Assembly: GCF_026410545.1 (NCBI RefSeq)
Contig: NZ_JAPMIT010000001.1
Location: 620,001 to 684,000 of the forward strand
Direction of reading: 5' to 3'
Source: Microbacterium sp. STN6
GTDB lineage: Bacteria; Actinomycetota; Actinomycetes; Actinomycetales; Microbacteriaceae
DNA: 64,000 bases
Shown here: piece after piece, positions 8,153 through 17,002 of the stretch
Position numbering within the stretch: position 1 is the stretch's first letter
Layout: each line of letters begins with the position of its first letter
Notes under the pieces: model-generated
The model's input: only the letters and a program-made list of their open reading frames with translations
What the model was told of the DNA's origin: nothing
Databases searched by the model: none
Program-made: the position numbers and the translations under genes

Positions 8153-9405
8153 GGGGTGACGCTCTTCTGCAGCTGCTTCAGATGGGTGCCGAGCGTTCCT
8201 CCGACGGGCGGATAGGTCGTCGAGGGCGAGTGCGAAGCGGGAGTGGGCGGCGGGTTCGCCGCCCACGCGGCAGCCCCCAGAGCTGCGGAGACGACCAGAA
8301 CGGCGCCTCCGACGCCGACCCGCCAGCCGCGCCGCCACCGTGATCGAGTCGCGTTCCCGCTCGGCCCTGCGCTGGCCGTGCGCGCCGGGTCGGAAGCGCT
8401 CGCCCCCGGCCCTGCCGTTGCCGCTGCACCTGCCGCTGCCCCTGCCGTCTCCGGTGTCGCGCCACCCTCATCCGAGACTGCGGTCGGCAGCGGCAGCGTC
8501 CGATCGCCGTCCGCCGGTCGCTCCATCGCCACCGTCTCCGTCGTCGACGGCAGCGGGATCGACAGCGAGCCCGTGTCCGCGATGCGCGCGCAGCGCATCG
8601 CGACCTCCGCGGCGTCGATGCGGTCGTGCGGATCGAGCGCGGTCATGGCCGTGAGCAGGCGGCACCATTCGTCACCGAGCGACGACGGCACGAGTGGTGC
8701 CCTCATGACACGAGCGCTCGCCGACTCCACGGCCGTCCCGGGGAACGGCGGCGTGCCGGTGAGAGCCTCAAGAAGCACGATGCCGAGCGCGTACACATCG
8801 GCAGCCGGTCCCGCCTGGTTGCCGCGAGCCTGCTCAGGGCTCAGATAGCTCGCCGTGCCGAGCACGATCCCCGTGGTCGTCAGGTGCGACGAGCCCACGA
8901 GCCGGGCGATACCGAAGTCGGCGAGCTTGGCGTGGCGCACGCGCCCCGGCAGTCCGTCGGGCGCGAGCAGGATGTTGGCCGGCTTCACATCGCGGTGCAC
9001 CACGCCGCGCCCGTGCACGTACAGCAGCGCCTCGGCGACGTCGGCGCCGATGCGGGCGATGGCCGTGCGCTCCAGACCGTCCACGAGCGCGTCGCGCAGG
9101 TTCGGACCGTCGACGAACTCCATGACGAGAAAGGTGCGCTCACCGGCATCCGTCGTCTCGGTGCCCGCGTCGTACAGCGTGACGAGCGCGTGGTGGCTGA
9201 GCGCGGCGAACGTCTCGATCTCGCTGCGCTGCCGCAGCAGCTCGTGGTCGGCCTGGCTGCCCGCCATCACCTTGAGGGCCACCTCGCGCGGCAGCGTCTC
9301 GTCTGACGCGCGGTACACCGAGGCCATGCCTCCACGCCCGATGAGGGCTGAGACGCGGTACCGGTCGCCGACGAGGCTGCCGATGAGTGGGTCGTCATCG
9401 GTCAC
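8149..9405 (-). CDS. Transmembrane Ser/Thr protein kinase (PknB-like, no PASTA)
   Basis: 418 residues, GTG start. A complete Hanks-type kinase domain fills residues 15-280: glycine loop IGRGGMASVY (22-31), ATP lysine in VALK (K45), catalytic loop HRDVKPAN (137-144) and DFG (163-165), then an activation loop with several Ser/Thr. A Ser/Pro/Ala-rich juxtamembrane stretch leads to one membrane helix (WRVGVGGAVLVVSAALGAAA) and an extracellular tail of only about 35 residues. It lacks the PASTA repeats of PknB, so it should not sense muropeptides in the usual way. The next gene, a lipoprotein, overlaps by 4 nt. Catalytic residues are all intact, so an active kinase is expected. Confidence 0.93.
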   Translation of the reverse strand: MTDDDPLIGSLVGDRYRVSALIGRGGMASVYRASDETLPREVALKVMAGSQADHELLRQRSEIETFAALSHHALVTLYDAGTETTDAGERTFLVMEFVDGPNLRDALVDGLERTAIARIGADVAEALLYVHGRGVVHRDVKPANILLAPDGLPGRVRHAKLADFGIARLVGSSHLTTTGIVLGTASYLSPEQARGNQAGPAADVYALGIVLLEALTGTPPFPGTAVESASARVMRAPLVPSSLGDEWCRLLTAMTALDPHDRIDAAEVAMRCARIADTGSLSIPLPSTTETVAMERPADGDRTLPLPTAVSDEGGATPETAGAAAGAAATAGPGASASDPARTASAGPSGNATRSRWRRGWRVGVGGAVLVVSAALGAAAWAANPPPTPASHSPSTTYPPVGGTLGTHLKQLQKSVTP

Positions 9406-9501
9406 GGTTCACGAACCTCCCTGTGACGCTCGCCTTCCTGCCTACCACCCGCCGCCGCCGTTGCACAGGGCGCGACCAGCCCATCCACAGGCTCGTGGCA
9501 C

Positions 9502-9507
9502 TACTCT
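9502..9507 (+). promoter_or_regulatory. -10 box, leaderless promoter of the site-2 protease gene
   Basis: TACTCT, 6 nt before the GTG at 9514, in the gap between the divergent kinase gene and rip. Confidence 0.55.
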
Positions 9508-9513
9508 TTCACC

Positions 9514-10920
9514 GTGGAATCGGTGCTCCTCTTCGTGCTCGGCGTCGTCATCGCCTTCATCGGCCTGGCGCTGTCGATCGGCCTGCACGAGCTCGGGCAC
9601 CTCATGCCCGCCAAGCTCTTCGGAGTCAAGGTCACCCAGTACATGGTGGGGTTCGGCAAGACCCTGTTCTCGCGCCGCCGCGGGGAGACGGAGTACGGCA
9701 TCAAGGCCATCCCGCTCGGCGGCTACATTGCCATGGTCGGCATGTTCCCGCCGCAGAAGGGCGAGGAGCACGGGCGCGACGCCAGCACGGGCTTCATTCA
9801 GGCGATGGTTCAGGATGGCGGCTCGCAGACCGCTACCGTCACCGAGGGCCGCACCGACCTGCCGAGCCGCGACGACGTGCCCGCCGTAGCCGCGGGGCTG
9901 CCGTCGGTCGCGCCGCACAACGCGGAAGACGACCGACGCTCGTTCTACCGGCTCGCGGTGTGGAAGCGCATCATCGTCATGCTCGGCGGCCCGTTCATGA
10001 ACCTCGTGATCGCCCTCGTGCTCTACGCGGTGCTGCTCTGCGGCATCGGAGCGCAGCAGTACAGCACCACCGTCTCGAGCGTGTCTCAGTGCATCCAGTC
10101 GGCGACGAGCTCCAGTGACACCTGCGCCGCATCCGACCCGCTCAGCCCGGCCGCAGACGCGGGCCTGAAGTCGGGCGACAGGGTCGTCAGCTACAACGGC
10201 ACCGCCGTCACGGGCTGGGCGCAGCTGACGCGCCTCATTGAACGCACGCCCGGCCAGAGCGTTCCCGTCGTCGTCGAACGCGACGGCGCCCGCCAGAGTC
10301 TCACCGTGACCCCGAAGGCCACCGAGCGTTCCGTGACGGATTCCTCAGGAAACGTCGTGACGGATGCCGCGGGCAGGCCCCGCACGCACACCGTCGGCAT
10401 GATCGGCATCAGCCCCGGCATCGAGTTCGTGCGCCAGCCGGTGACGAGCGCGTTCTCGGCCGTTGGCAGCAACATCTCGAGCGTCGTCGGCGTTGTGGTG
10501 CACCTGCCGCAGCGCATGGTCGACGTGTGGAACGCGGCGTTCGGAACGCAGGAACGTGCCGCGGACTCGCCCGTCGGACTCATCGGCGTGGGCAGGGCGG
10601 CGGGCGACATCGCGAGCACCGACGTGCTGCCGGTTGTCGACAAGGTGCAGCTTCTGCTCGGCCTGCTCGCCTCGCTCAACGTCGCGCTCTTCGTGTTCAA
10701 CCTCGTGCCGCTGCTGCCGCTCGACGGCGGCCACATCGCCGGCGCCCTGTGGGAGGGGCTGCGGCGCTCGATCGCGAAGCTGTTCCGCCGGCGCGATCCG
10801 GGCCCCGTCGACATGACGCGCCTCATGCCGCTCACCTTCGCCGTCATCATCGTGCTCGGGGGAATGAGCCTGCTGCTCGCCTACGCCGATATCGTGAAGC
10901 CCATCAGCCTCTTCGGCTGA
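9514..10920 (+). CDS. rip1: RIP (site-2) zinc metalloprotease, M50B, with PDZ domain
   Basis: 468 residues. It is an intramembrane protease of the RseP/Rip1 type, which cuts membrane-anchored anti-sigma factors. The zinc motif HELGH is at residues 25-29 in the first helix, with the third ligand region LPLLPLDGGHIAGAL near the C-terminus (LDGGH). Between them are a long loop, a PDZ domain (around SGDRVVSYNGTAVTGWAQL) and two more helices. M. tuberculosis Rip1 (Rv2869c) lies between dxr and ispG in the same order, which supports the assignment. The length is slightly above Rip1 because of a longer loop around residues 90-145. Confidence 0.94.
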   Translation: MESVLLFVLGVVIAFIGLALSIGLHELGHLMPAKLFGVKVTQYMVGFGKTLFSRRRGETEYGIKAIPLGGYIAMVGMFPPQKGEEHGRDASTGFIQAMVQDGGSQTATVTEGRTDLPSRDDVPAVAAGLPSVAPHNAEDDRRSFYRLAVWKRIIVMLGGPFMNLVIALVLYAVLLCGIGAQQYSTTVSSVSQCIQSATSSSDTCAASDPLSPAADAGLKSGDRVVSYNGTAVTGWAQLTRLIERTPGQSVPVVVERDGARQSLTVTPKATERSVTDSSGNVVTDAAGRPRTHTVGMIGISPGIEFVRQPVTSAFSAVGSNISSVVGVVVHLPQRMVDVWNAAFGTQERAADSPVGLIGVGRAAGDIASTDVLPVVDKVQLLLGLLASLNVALFVFNLVPLLPLDGGHIAGALWEGLRRSIAKLFRRRDPGPVDMTRLMPLTFAVIIVLGGMSLLLAYADIVKPISLFG

Positions 10921-10934
10921 GCCGCCCACTCATT

Positions 10935-10987
10935 GAGCGACGCGAGGCGCACATCCAGCCTCGAGCGACGCGCGGCGCACATCCAGC
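10935..10987. repeat. Imperfect 25-bp direct repeat upstream of ispG
   Basis: Two copies (10935-10959 and 10963-10987) differ at one base and are spaced 28 bp apart; both contain GGCGCACATCCAGC. They lie between the rip stop and the ispG -10 box. A binding site for a regulator or a slippage product are both possible. Confidence 0.7.
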
Positions 10988-10996
10988 GCCGCGGCC

Positions 10997-11002
10997 TAGA
11001 CT
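10997..11002 (+). promoter_or_regulatory. -10 box, leaderless promoter of ispG
   Basis: TAGACT, 6 nt before the GTG at 11009. Confidence 0.6.
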
Positions 11003-11008
11003 TGTCCC

Positions 11009-12157
11009 GTGGCAGCGATCAACCTGGGCATGCCCAAGGCCCCCGAAACTCTGGCCCCGCGGCGAAAGTCGCGCCAGATCCGGGTGGGCAAGGTTCTCGT
11101 CGGCGGCGACGCGCCCGTGAGCGTGCAGTCGATGACCACCACGGCGACGACGAACATCAACGAGACGCTGCAGCAGATCGCCGAGCTGACCGCATCGGGC
11201 TGCGACATCGTGCGCGTGGCCGTGCCGAGCCGCGACGACGCCGAGGCCCTGCCGATCATCGCGAAGAAGAGCCAGATCCCGGTCATCGCCGACATTCACT
11301 TCCAGCCCAACTACGTCTACGCGGCCATCGACGCGGGGTGCGCGGGCGTGCGGGTGAACCCCGGCAACATCCGCAAATTCGACGACCAGGTGGGCGAGAT
11401 CGCCCGGCGTGCCCAGGCGGCGGGCGTCTCCATTCGCATCGGCGTGAACGCGGGCTCGCTCGACCCCCGGCTGCTCGAGAAGTACGGCAAGGCAACGCCC
11501 GAGGCGCTCGTCGAAAGCGCGGTGTGGGAGGCGAGCCTGTTCGAGGAGCACGACTTCCACGACTTCAAAATCTCGGTGAAGCACAACGATCCCGTCGTCA
11601 TGGTGAAGGCGTACCGCCTGCTGGCCGAGCGCGGCGACTGGCCGCTGCACCTCGGCGTCACAGAGGCGGGCCCGGCGTTCCAGGGCACAATCAAGAGCGC
11701 GACGGCGTTCGGCATCCTGCTCTCCGAAGGCATCGGCGACACGATCAGGGTTTCCCTGTCTGCGCCGCCCGTCGAAGAGGTCAAGGTGGGCCTGCAGATC
11801 CTGCAGTCGCTGAACCTGCGCGAACGCAAGCTCGAGATCGTCTCGTGCCCGAGCTGCGGGCGCGCGCAGGTCGACGTCTACAAGCTTGCCAACGATGTGA
11901 CGGAGGGGCTGCAGGGCATGAGCGTGCCGCTGCGGGTCGCGGTCATGGGGTGCGTCGTGAACGGCCCTGGCGAGGCGCGCGAGGCCGACCTCGGCGTGGC
12001 ATCCGGCAACGGCAAGGGCCAGATCTTCGTGAAGGGCCAGGTCATCAAGACCGTGCCGGAGTCCGAGATCGTCGCCACGCTCATCGCGGAGGCCAACCGC
12101 ATCGCCGCCGAGATGCCCGCCGGCGCCGTCGGCAGCCCCGACGTCGTCACCGTCTGA
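11009..12157 (+). CDS. ispG: 4-hydroxy-3-methylbut-2-en-1-yl diphosphate synthase (flavodoxin)
   Basis: 382 residues, GTG start. IspG reductively opens MEcPP to HMBPP in the penultimate step of the MEP pathway, using a [4Fe-4S] cluster. The three cluster cysteines are in [12 protein letters not shown] and [14 protein letters not shown], and the N-terminal TIM barrel carries VQSMTTT and GVRVNPGNI. Length and layout are those of the bacterial two-domain enzyme. With dxr 5 kb upstream, two MEP steps are encoded here. It is probably transcribed from its own promoter (TAGACT at 10997) as well as from rip. Confidence 0.97.
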   Translation: MAAINLGMPKAPETLAPRRKSRQIRVGKVLVGGDAPVSVQSMTTTATTNINETLQQIAELTASGCDIVRVAVPSRDDAEALPIIAKKSQIPVIADIHFQPNYVYAAIDAGCAGVRVNPGNIRKFDDQVGEIARRAQAAGVSIRIGVNAGSLDPRLLEKYGKATPEALVESAVWEASLFEEHDFHDFKISVKHNDPVVMVKAYRLLAERGDWPLHLGVTEAGPAFQGTIKSATAFGILLSEGIGDTIRVSLSAPPVEEVKVGLQILQSLNLRERKLEIVSCPSCGRAQVDVYKLANDVTEGLQGMSVPLRVAVMGCVVNGPGEAREADLGVASGNGKGQIFVKGQVIKTVPESEIVATLIAEANRIAAEMPAGAVGSPDVVTV

Positions 12158-12231
12158 GCCTGCAACACCGCTCGAGAACCGCACGACGAGCGGATCGCGG
12201 CCCCCGGCGTGGCCGACTCCCTCAGTGCCAC

Positions 12232-12237
12232 TAGTGT
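12232..12237 (+). promoter_or_regulatory. -10 box, leaderless promoter of an MFS gene
   Basis: TAGTGT, 6 nt before the ATG at 12244. Confidence 0.55.
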
Positions 12238-12243
12238 TTTCGC

Positions 12244-13575
12244 ATGCCTGAAAGACACGCCGGAGCGCAGACCGCTGCCACGGGTACCGAACCCGCCCAG
12301 CGCCGCGTGCTCCTGGTGCTCTCGGCGGGGCAGATTCTCGGGGGAGTGGGCACAGGTGCCGCCGTCTCCCTCGGCTCTCTGCTCGCCGTCGCCGTCTCCG
12401 GCTCCGATTCGTTCGCCGGCCTCGCCTCGACCATGTCGACGCTCGGCGCCGCCATCTTCGCCATCCCGCTCGCCCGTCTGGCCGGCATCTCTGGGCGGCG
12501 ATCGGCCCTCACGATCGGAACCGTGTCAGCGGCGGTCGGCGCGGTCGTCGTCGTGGTTGCGGCGGTGATCCACGCGTTCCCGCTCCTGCTGGCGGGGTTC
12601 GCGGTGCTCGGCGCCGGAAGCGCCGTCAACCTGCAGACCCGGTTCGCCGCGCTCGACCTCGCCGCCGCGCGCACCCGAGGCCGCGACCTCTCGCTCGTCA
12701 TCTGGGCCACCACCGTCGGCGTGGTCGTCGGCCCGAACCTCGCCCCCATGGGCGACGACATCGGCTTCTCGCTCGGCCTGCCACACCTCACCGGCGCGTT
12801 CGTGCTCGCCGCCGCGTGCCAGCTGCTCGCCGGCATCTTCTACCTGATCATGCTGCGCCCGGATCCGCTCCTGTGGGCGAAGGCGCGGGCCGGGGTAGGG
12901 CTGGCGACGGAGATATCGGTAGAGTCCGCCCTCGCCGCCGCGCCAACCCCACGCGCGCGCCGCCGCTGGGTCGGGCTCGAGGTGCTGCGCACGAACCGCG
13001 TCGCGGTCGCGGCCATCGTGGCGCTCGCCCTCAGCCAGGCCATCATGGTCGCCATCATGGCGATGACGCCCGTGCACATGCGCAACGACGGCGCCGACAT
13101 CGTGATCATCGGATTCACCCTGAGCCTGCACACGGCGGGCATGTTCGCGCTGTCGCCTCTCTTCGGGTGGCTCAGTGACCGGTTCGGTCGGGTGCGGGTG
13201 ATCCTGCTCGGCCAGCTCCTGTTCGTCGCGTCACTCGTCACCAACTGGGTGGCCGAGAACAACATGGCGGCTGTCGGCGTCGCACTCGCGCTGCTCGGTC
13301 TCGGCTGGTCGGCCAGCACGATCGCGGCCTCCACCCTGCTCACCGATTCGCTGGCGGTCGGGCAGCGAACGAGCGTGCAGGGGTTCTCCGACACCGTCAT
13401 GAACCTGTGCGGGGCGGCGGGCGGCGCGCTCGCGGGCCCCGTGCTCGCGGGCATCGGCTACGGCCCCCTGAACGCGGCGACCCTGGTGTGCGTCGTGGCG
13501 GTTCTCGCCGCCCTCGCCTTCGGCTTCTCGCGCACGGTTGCCGCCGTCGCTGAGCCTGTCGCGCCGGTAGAGTGA
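12244..13575 (+). CDS. Major facilitator superfamily transporter, substrate unknown
   Basis: 443 residues with about 12 hydrophobic segments. The cytoplasmic loop 2-3 signature is weak (ARLAGISGRRSALTIG), while the equivalent loop of the second half is clearer (GWLSDRFGRVRVIL). A long basic central loop (about residues 210-255) joins the two six-helix halves. It lies 6 nt before proS, and the proS -10 box overlaps its stop codon. MFS genes next to proS occur in other actinobacteria. No residues point to a particular substrate; drug efflux or sugar export are both open. Confidence 0.82.
   Translation: MPERHAGAQTAATGTEPAQRRVLLVLSAGQILGGVGTGAAVSLGSLLAVAVSGSDSFAGLASTMSTLGAAIFAIPLARLAGISGRRSALTIGTVSAAVGAVVVVVAAVIHAFPLLLAGFAVLGAGSAVNLQTRFAALDLAAARTRGRDLSLVIWATTVGVVVGPNLAPMGDDIGFSLGLPHLTGAFVLAAACQLLAGIFYLIMLRPDPLLWAKARAGVGLATEISVESALAAAPTPRARRRWVGLEVLRTNRVAVAAIVALALSQAIMVAIMAMTPVHMRNDGADIVIIGFTLSLHTAGMFALSPLFGWLSDRFGRVRVILLGQLLFVASLVTNWVAENNMAAVGVALALLGLGWSASTIAASTLLTDSLAVGQRTSVQGFSDTVMNLCGAAGGALAGPVLAGIGYGPLNAATLVCVVAVLAALAFGFSRTVAAVAEPVAPVE
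13568..13573 (+). promoter_or_regulatory. -10 box, promoter of proS inside the end of the MFS gene
   Basis: TAGAGT, 8 nt before the proS ATG at 13582, overlapping the last codons of the upstream gene. Confidence 0.5.
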
Positions 13576-13581
13576 AGGCCT

Positions 13582-15345
13582 ATGCCTACACGCCTGTCCA
13601 ACTTCTTTCTCCGCACGCTGCGTGAAGACCCGTCCGACGCCGAGGTCACGAGCCACCGGCTGCTGGTTCGCGCCGGTTACATTCGCCGCCAGGCCCCCGG
13701 CATCTTCGCGTGGCTGCCGCTCGGGCTGCGCGTGAAGGCGAAGATCGAGACGGTCATTCGCGAAGAGATGGCGGCGGCCGGCGCGCACGAGGTGCACTTC
13801 CCGGCTCTCCTGCCGCGTGAGCCGTACGAGGTCACCGGTCGCTGGGAGGAGTACGGCGACGCCCTCTTCCGGCTGCAGGACCGCAAGGGCGCCGACATGC
13901 TGCTCGCGCCCACGCACGAGGAGGCCTTCACTCTGCTCGTCAAAGACCTGTACTCGTCGTATAAAGACCTGCCGCTCACCATCTTCCAGATTCAGGACAA
14001 GTATCGGGATGAGGCCCGCCCTCGCGCGGGGCTGCTGCGCGGCCGCGAGTTCACCATGAAAGATGCGTACTCGTTCGACTACACGGACGAGGGGCTCGAC
14101 GCCTCCTACATGGCCCAGCGGGACGCGTACGAGCGCATCTTCACGCGTCTCGGCCTCGAATATGCGATCGTCAAAGCGGATGCCGGCGCCATGGGCGGCT
14201 CTCGGTCTGAGGAGTTCCTGCACCCGACCCCCGTCGGCGAAGACACGTTCGTGCGCTCGGCGGGCGGCTATGCCGCCAACGTTGAGGCCTTCACGACCCT
14301 CGCACCCGAGCCGCGCTCGTACGAGAAGCTGACCCCGGCCGAGGTGCTCGACACCCCCGGCACACCGACCATCTTCTCGCTCGTCGAGCTCGCCAACGAG
14401 AAGCACCCGAGGCCGGATGGCCGCGCCTGGAGCGCGGCGGACACCCTCAAGAACGTGGTGCTCGCCCTGCGCAACCTGGACGGCGCCCGCGAGCTCGTCG
14501 TCGTCGGCATCCCGGGGGACCGCGAGGTCGACATGAAGCGGGCCGAGGTGGCGTTCGCGCCCGCCGAGGTGGAAGCGGCGAACGACGCGGATTTCGCCGC
14601 GCATCCGAGCCTCGTCAAGGGGTACATCGGGCCGTGGGCCGCCTCGGGTGCGGTGCTCGGCGAGAAGGCGAGCAGCGGCATCCGCTATCTACTCGACCCG
14701 CGCGTCGTCGACGGAACCGGCTGGATCACCGGCGCGAATGTCGAGGGCAAGCATGTGTTCGGGCTCGTGGCGGGCCGCGACTTCGACGCCGACGGCGTGG
14801 CCGAGGTGGCGGAGGTGCGCGCCGGCGACCCGGCACCGGACGGCTCTGGGCCGGTGGAGCTCGCGCGCGGCATGGAGATCGGGCACGTGTTCCAGCTCGG
14901 CCGCAAGTACGCCGAGGCGCTCGGACTGAAGGTGCTCGACGAGAACGGCAAGCTGGTGACCGTGACGATGGGTTCGTACGGCATCGGGGTCACGCGCATC
15001 CTGGCGATCATCGCCGAGCTCAACAACGACGACAAGGGCCTCATCTGGCCGGAGACGGTCGCGCCGTTCGACGTGCACGTGGTGGCCGCCGGGCGCGAGG
15101 AGGCGGTCTTCGAGGTCGCCGAGTCGCTCGTTGCCGGCCTTGAGTCGTCGGGGTTCGACGTGCTCTTCGACGACCGACGCAAGGTGTCGCCCGGGGTCAA
15201 GTTCGGCGACGCCGAGCTGATCGGCGTGCCGCGCGTCGTCGTGGTCGGCCGCGACGCGGCGAACGGAATCGTCGAGGTCTGGAACCGCCGCACGGGCGAG
15301 CGCACGAGCGCCCCTCTTGCCGAGGTAGCCGACCGCCTGCGCTGA
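13582..15345 (+). CDS. proS: Prolyl-tRNA synthetase
   Basis: 587 residues, bacterial-type class II synthetase that charges tRNA-Pro. Motif 1 is near [18 protein letters not shown]. Motif 2 is [24 protein letters not shown]. The bacterial insertion domain (editing) occupies about residues 225-400, motif 3 is [17 protein letters not shown], and the anticodon-binding domain is C-terminal ([12 protein letters not shown] to the end). Length fits the family (E. coli 572). It precedes nusA by 170 nt, a common actinobacterial order. Confidence 0.97.
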   Translation: MPTRLSNFFLRTLREDPSDAEVTSHRLLVRAGYIRRQAPGIFAWLPLGLRVKAKIETVIREEMAAAGAHEVHFPALLPREPYEVTGRWEEYGDALFRLQDRKGADMLLAPTHEEAFTLLVKDLYSSYKDLPLTIFQIQDKYRDEARPRAGLLRGREFTMKDAYSFDYTDEGLDASYMAQRDAYERIFTRLGLEYAIVKADAGAMGGSRSEEFLHPTPVGEDTFVRSAGGYAANVEAFTTLAPEPRSYEKLTPAEVLDTPGTPTIFSLVELANEKHPRPDGRAWSAADTLKNVVLALRNLDGARELVVVGIPGDREVDMKRAEVAFAPAEVEAANDADFAAHPSLVKGYIGPWAASGAVLGEKASSGIRYLLDPRVVDGTGWITGANVEGKHVFGLVAGRDFDADGVAEVAEVRAGDPAPDGSGPVELARGMEIGHVFQLGRKYAEALGLKVLDENGKLVTVTMGSYGIGVTRILAIIAELNNDDKGLIWPETVAPFDVHVVAAGREEAVFEVAESLVAGLESSGFDVLFDDRRKVSPGVKFGDAELIGVPRVVVVGRDAANGIVEVWNRRTGERTSAPLAEVADRLR

Positions 15346-15447
15346 GCGCCGACACGGTCTCGCGCGACATCGGACGGCGCGAGCGTGATGCCACAACGGA
15401 CGCATCGCGTGATGCCTGCGTGGCTAACGGATCGCGGCGCCGTCCGG

Positions 15448-15490
15448 TACCGTAGAGGGTTGTACCGCGGGAGGAATTCACGTTCCGCGG
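15448..15490 (+). promoter_or_regulatory. Probable nusA operon promoter and leader hairpin
   Basis: TACCGT (15448-15453) is a plausible -10 box about 60 nt before nusA. A leader with two CCGCGG blocks (15465-15470 and 15485-15490) that can pair follows it. nusA itself has a GAGGAGG Shine-Dalgarno. NusA autoregulates its operon leader in other bacteria, so a structured leader would fit, but I see only the small hairpin. Confidence 0.35.
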
Positions 15491-15515
15491 CGAGAAACGA
15501 ATAGAGGAGGCCGGC

Positions 15516-16520
15516 ATGGACATCGACCTCAGCGTCTTGCGTCTCATGGAGCGCGAGCGGGAGATCCCCTTCGACGAGCTCGTGCAGATCATCGAGCAGG
15601 CGATCCTGACCGCCTACCTCAAGCACACGAACCAGGAGCCGAAGCACGGCCACACGCACGAGACGCCCCCGGCGCGCGTGAACCTGGACCGCAAGACGGG
15701 CCACGTCAGCGTGTACGTGCCGGAGTACGACGAGAGCGGCGCCATCATCGGCGAGGCCGAGGACAGCCCGAGCGATTTCGGTCGCATCGCCGCGTTCGCC
15801 GCCAAGCAGGTCATCAACCAGCGACTGCGTGACATTGCGGATGACGCGGTGCTCGGTGAGTTCCGCGGTCGCGAGGGCGACATCGTCGCCGGCGTGATTC
15901 AGCAGGGGCCGAATCCGCGCATGATCCATGTGGACCTCGGAACCATTGAGGCGATCCTGCCCCCCGAGGAGCAGGTGCCCGGCGAGGAGTACTCGCACGG
16001 ATCGCGCATCCGCGTCTACGTCACGAGTGTGTCGCGCGGGCTGAAGGGCCCCTCGATCACAGTGTCGCGCACGCACCCGGCGCTTGTTCGCAAGCTGTTC
16101 GCGCTGGAGGTGCCTGAAATCGCGAGCGGCGTGGTCGAGATCGTCTCCCTCGCCCGCGAGGCGGGGCATCGCACGAAGATCGCCGTGAAGGCCACCGAGC
16201 CCGGCATCAACGCGAAGGGCGCCTGCATCGGCGAGCTGGGGCAGCGCGTCCGCGCCGTCACCGCCGAGCTCAACAACGAGAAGATCGACATCGTCGACTA
16301 CTCGCCCGATCTCGCGACGTTCGTCGCGAGCGCCCTCTCGCCGGCGAAGGTGACGAGCGCGTTCGTGATCGACCAGTCGCTCAAGGCGGTTCGGGCCCTC
16401 GTTCCCGACTATCAGCTTTCGCTCGCGATCGGCAAGGAGGGCCAGAACGCCCGTCTCGCCGCGAAACTGACGGGCGCGAAGATCGATATCCAGCCGGACT
16501 CCATTCTGGAGGATGGCTGA
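15516..16520 (+). CDS. nusA: Transcription termination/antitermination factor NusA
   Basis: 334 residues, the short actinobacterial form without the C-terminal acidic repeats of E. coli. It has an N-terminal RNA-polymerase-binding domain (residues 1-125), an S1 domain (about 130-200, [24 protein letters not shown]) and two KH domains (about 225-330, with the [19 protein letters not shown] motif). It binds RNA polymerase and nascent RNA, and controls pausing and termination. The last 30 nt recur 96 nt downstream in the same frame, encoding the same C-terminal decapeptide. No rimP gene lies upstream, although rimP usually precedes nusA. Confidence 0.96.
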   Translation: MDIDLSVLRLMEREREIPFDELVQIIEQAILTAYLKHTNQEPKHGHTHETPPARVNLDRKTGHVSVYVPEYDESGAIIGEAEDSPSDFGRIAAFAAKQVINQRLRDIADDAVLGEFRGREGDIVAGVIQQGPNPRMIHVDLGTIEAILPPEEQVPGEEYSHGSRIRVYVTSVSRGLKGPSITVSRTHPALVRKLFALEVPEIASGVVEIVSLAREAGHRTKIAVKATEPGINAKGACIGELGQRVRAVTAELNNEKIDIVDYSPDLATFVASALSPAKVTSAFVIDQSLKAVRALVPDYQLSLAIGKEGQNARLAAKLTGAKIDIQPDSILEDG

Positions 16521-16616
16521 ATATCGATCTTCGCGCCGAGTTCGCAACGCGAGAGCGTTGCGGGCTCGGTTGAATGAATCAGCATTCAGCCGGATTCGAT
16601 TCTGGAGGATGGCTGA
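16473..16616. repeat. Duplicated nusA tail with nested palindromes
   Basis: Three structures overlap. First, a perfect 17-bp inverted repeat (16473-16489 and 16521-16537) brackets the nusA stop codon. Second, an 8-bp hairpin CGCAACGC-GAGA-GCGTTGCG spans 16543-16562. Third, a 30-bp direct repeat of the nusA 3' end (16491-16520 and 16587-16616, 28 of 30 identical) recurs at a period of 96 nt, which is 32 codons. A 6-bp hairpin TGAATG/CATTCA (16571-16588) leads into the second copy. Together these fill the gap between nusA and ylxR. Confidence 0.85.
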
Positions 16617-16653
16617 TGTCGGCTCAGCCGTCGTGCAGGGGGAGGTGTGTAGG

Positions 16654-16917
16654 ATGGACCCCGTTAGAACGTGCATCGGATGCCGTTCTCGCGCCCCTCG
16701 ATCCTCTCTTCTGAGGGTCGTCGCCCGGGATTCACGAGTGGTTGTGGATGACACCGCCAGCTTGCCCGGTCGAGGTGCGTGGCTGCATCCGACAATCGAA
16801 TGCTACAGACAAGCCACCAAGCGACGAGCCTTCGGGCGAGCGCTGCGCGTGACTGCTGCGGTTGATACGCAGCTCTTAGAGAACAGGCTGAACGGCGAAG
16901 TGATCACACATGAGTGA
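16654..16917 (+). CDS. ylxR: YlxR family RNA-binding protein (DUF448)
   Basis: 87 residues. YlxR proteins are small, basic, RNA-binding or nucleoid-associated, and are encoded between nusA and infB. The family motif RTCIGCRSRAPRSSLLRVV opens the protein, and GRGAWLHPTIECY and KRRAFGRALR follow. The ATG at 16654 is chosen because GGGGAGGT precedes it by 7 nt. The frame stays open back into nusA, but that stretch is the duplicated nusA tail and has no ribosome site. In B. subtilis YlxR affects RNase P and gene expression; the role here is by homology. Confidence 0.93.
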   Translation: MDPVRTCIGCRSRAPRSSLLRVVARDSRVVVDDTASLPGRGAWLHPTIECYRQATKRRAFGRALRVTAAVDTQLLENRLNGEVITHE

Positions 16918-17002
16918 CAACTAATGAGCGGCTCGAAATGAGACCCGTCCGTCATTAACGGTCTGCCCCTGTCTTCGGGTGCAGGCCCGGAACAGGAGAA
17001 TT

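Noticed and set aside
16513-16653. N-terminal extension of YlxR overlapping nusA
   Set aside because: It translates the duplicated nusA tail in another frame and lacks a ribosome site; the ATG at 16654 has a good one.
14685-16754. A 689-codon reverse-strand open frame across proS and nusA
   Set aside because: High-GC coding DNA gives long open frames on the other strand. The translation has no recognisable domain, while both forward genes are complete and well conserved.
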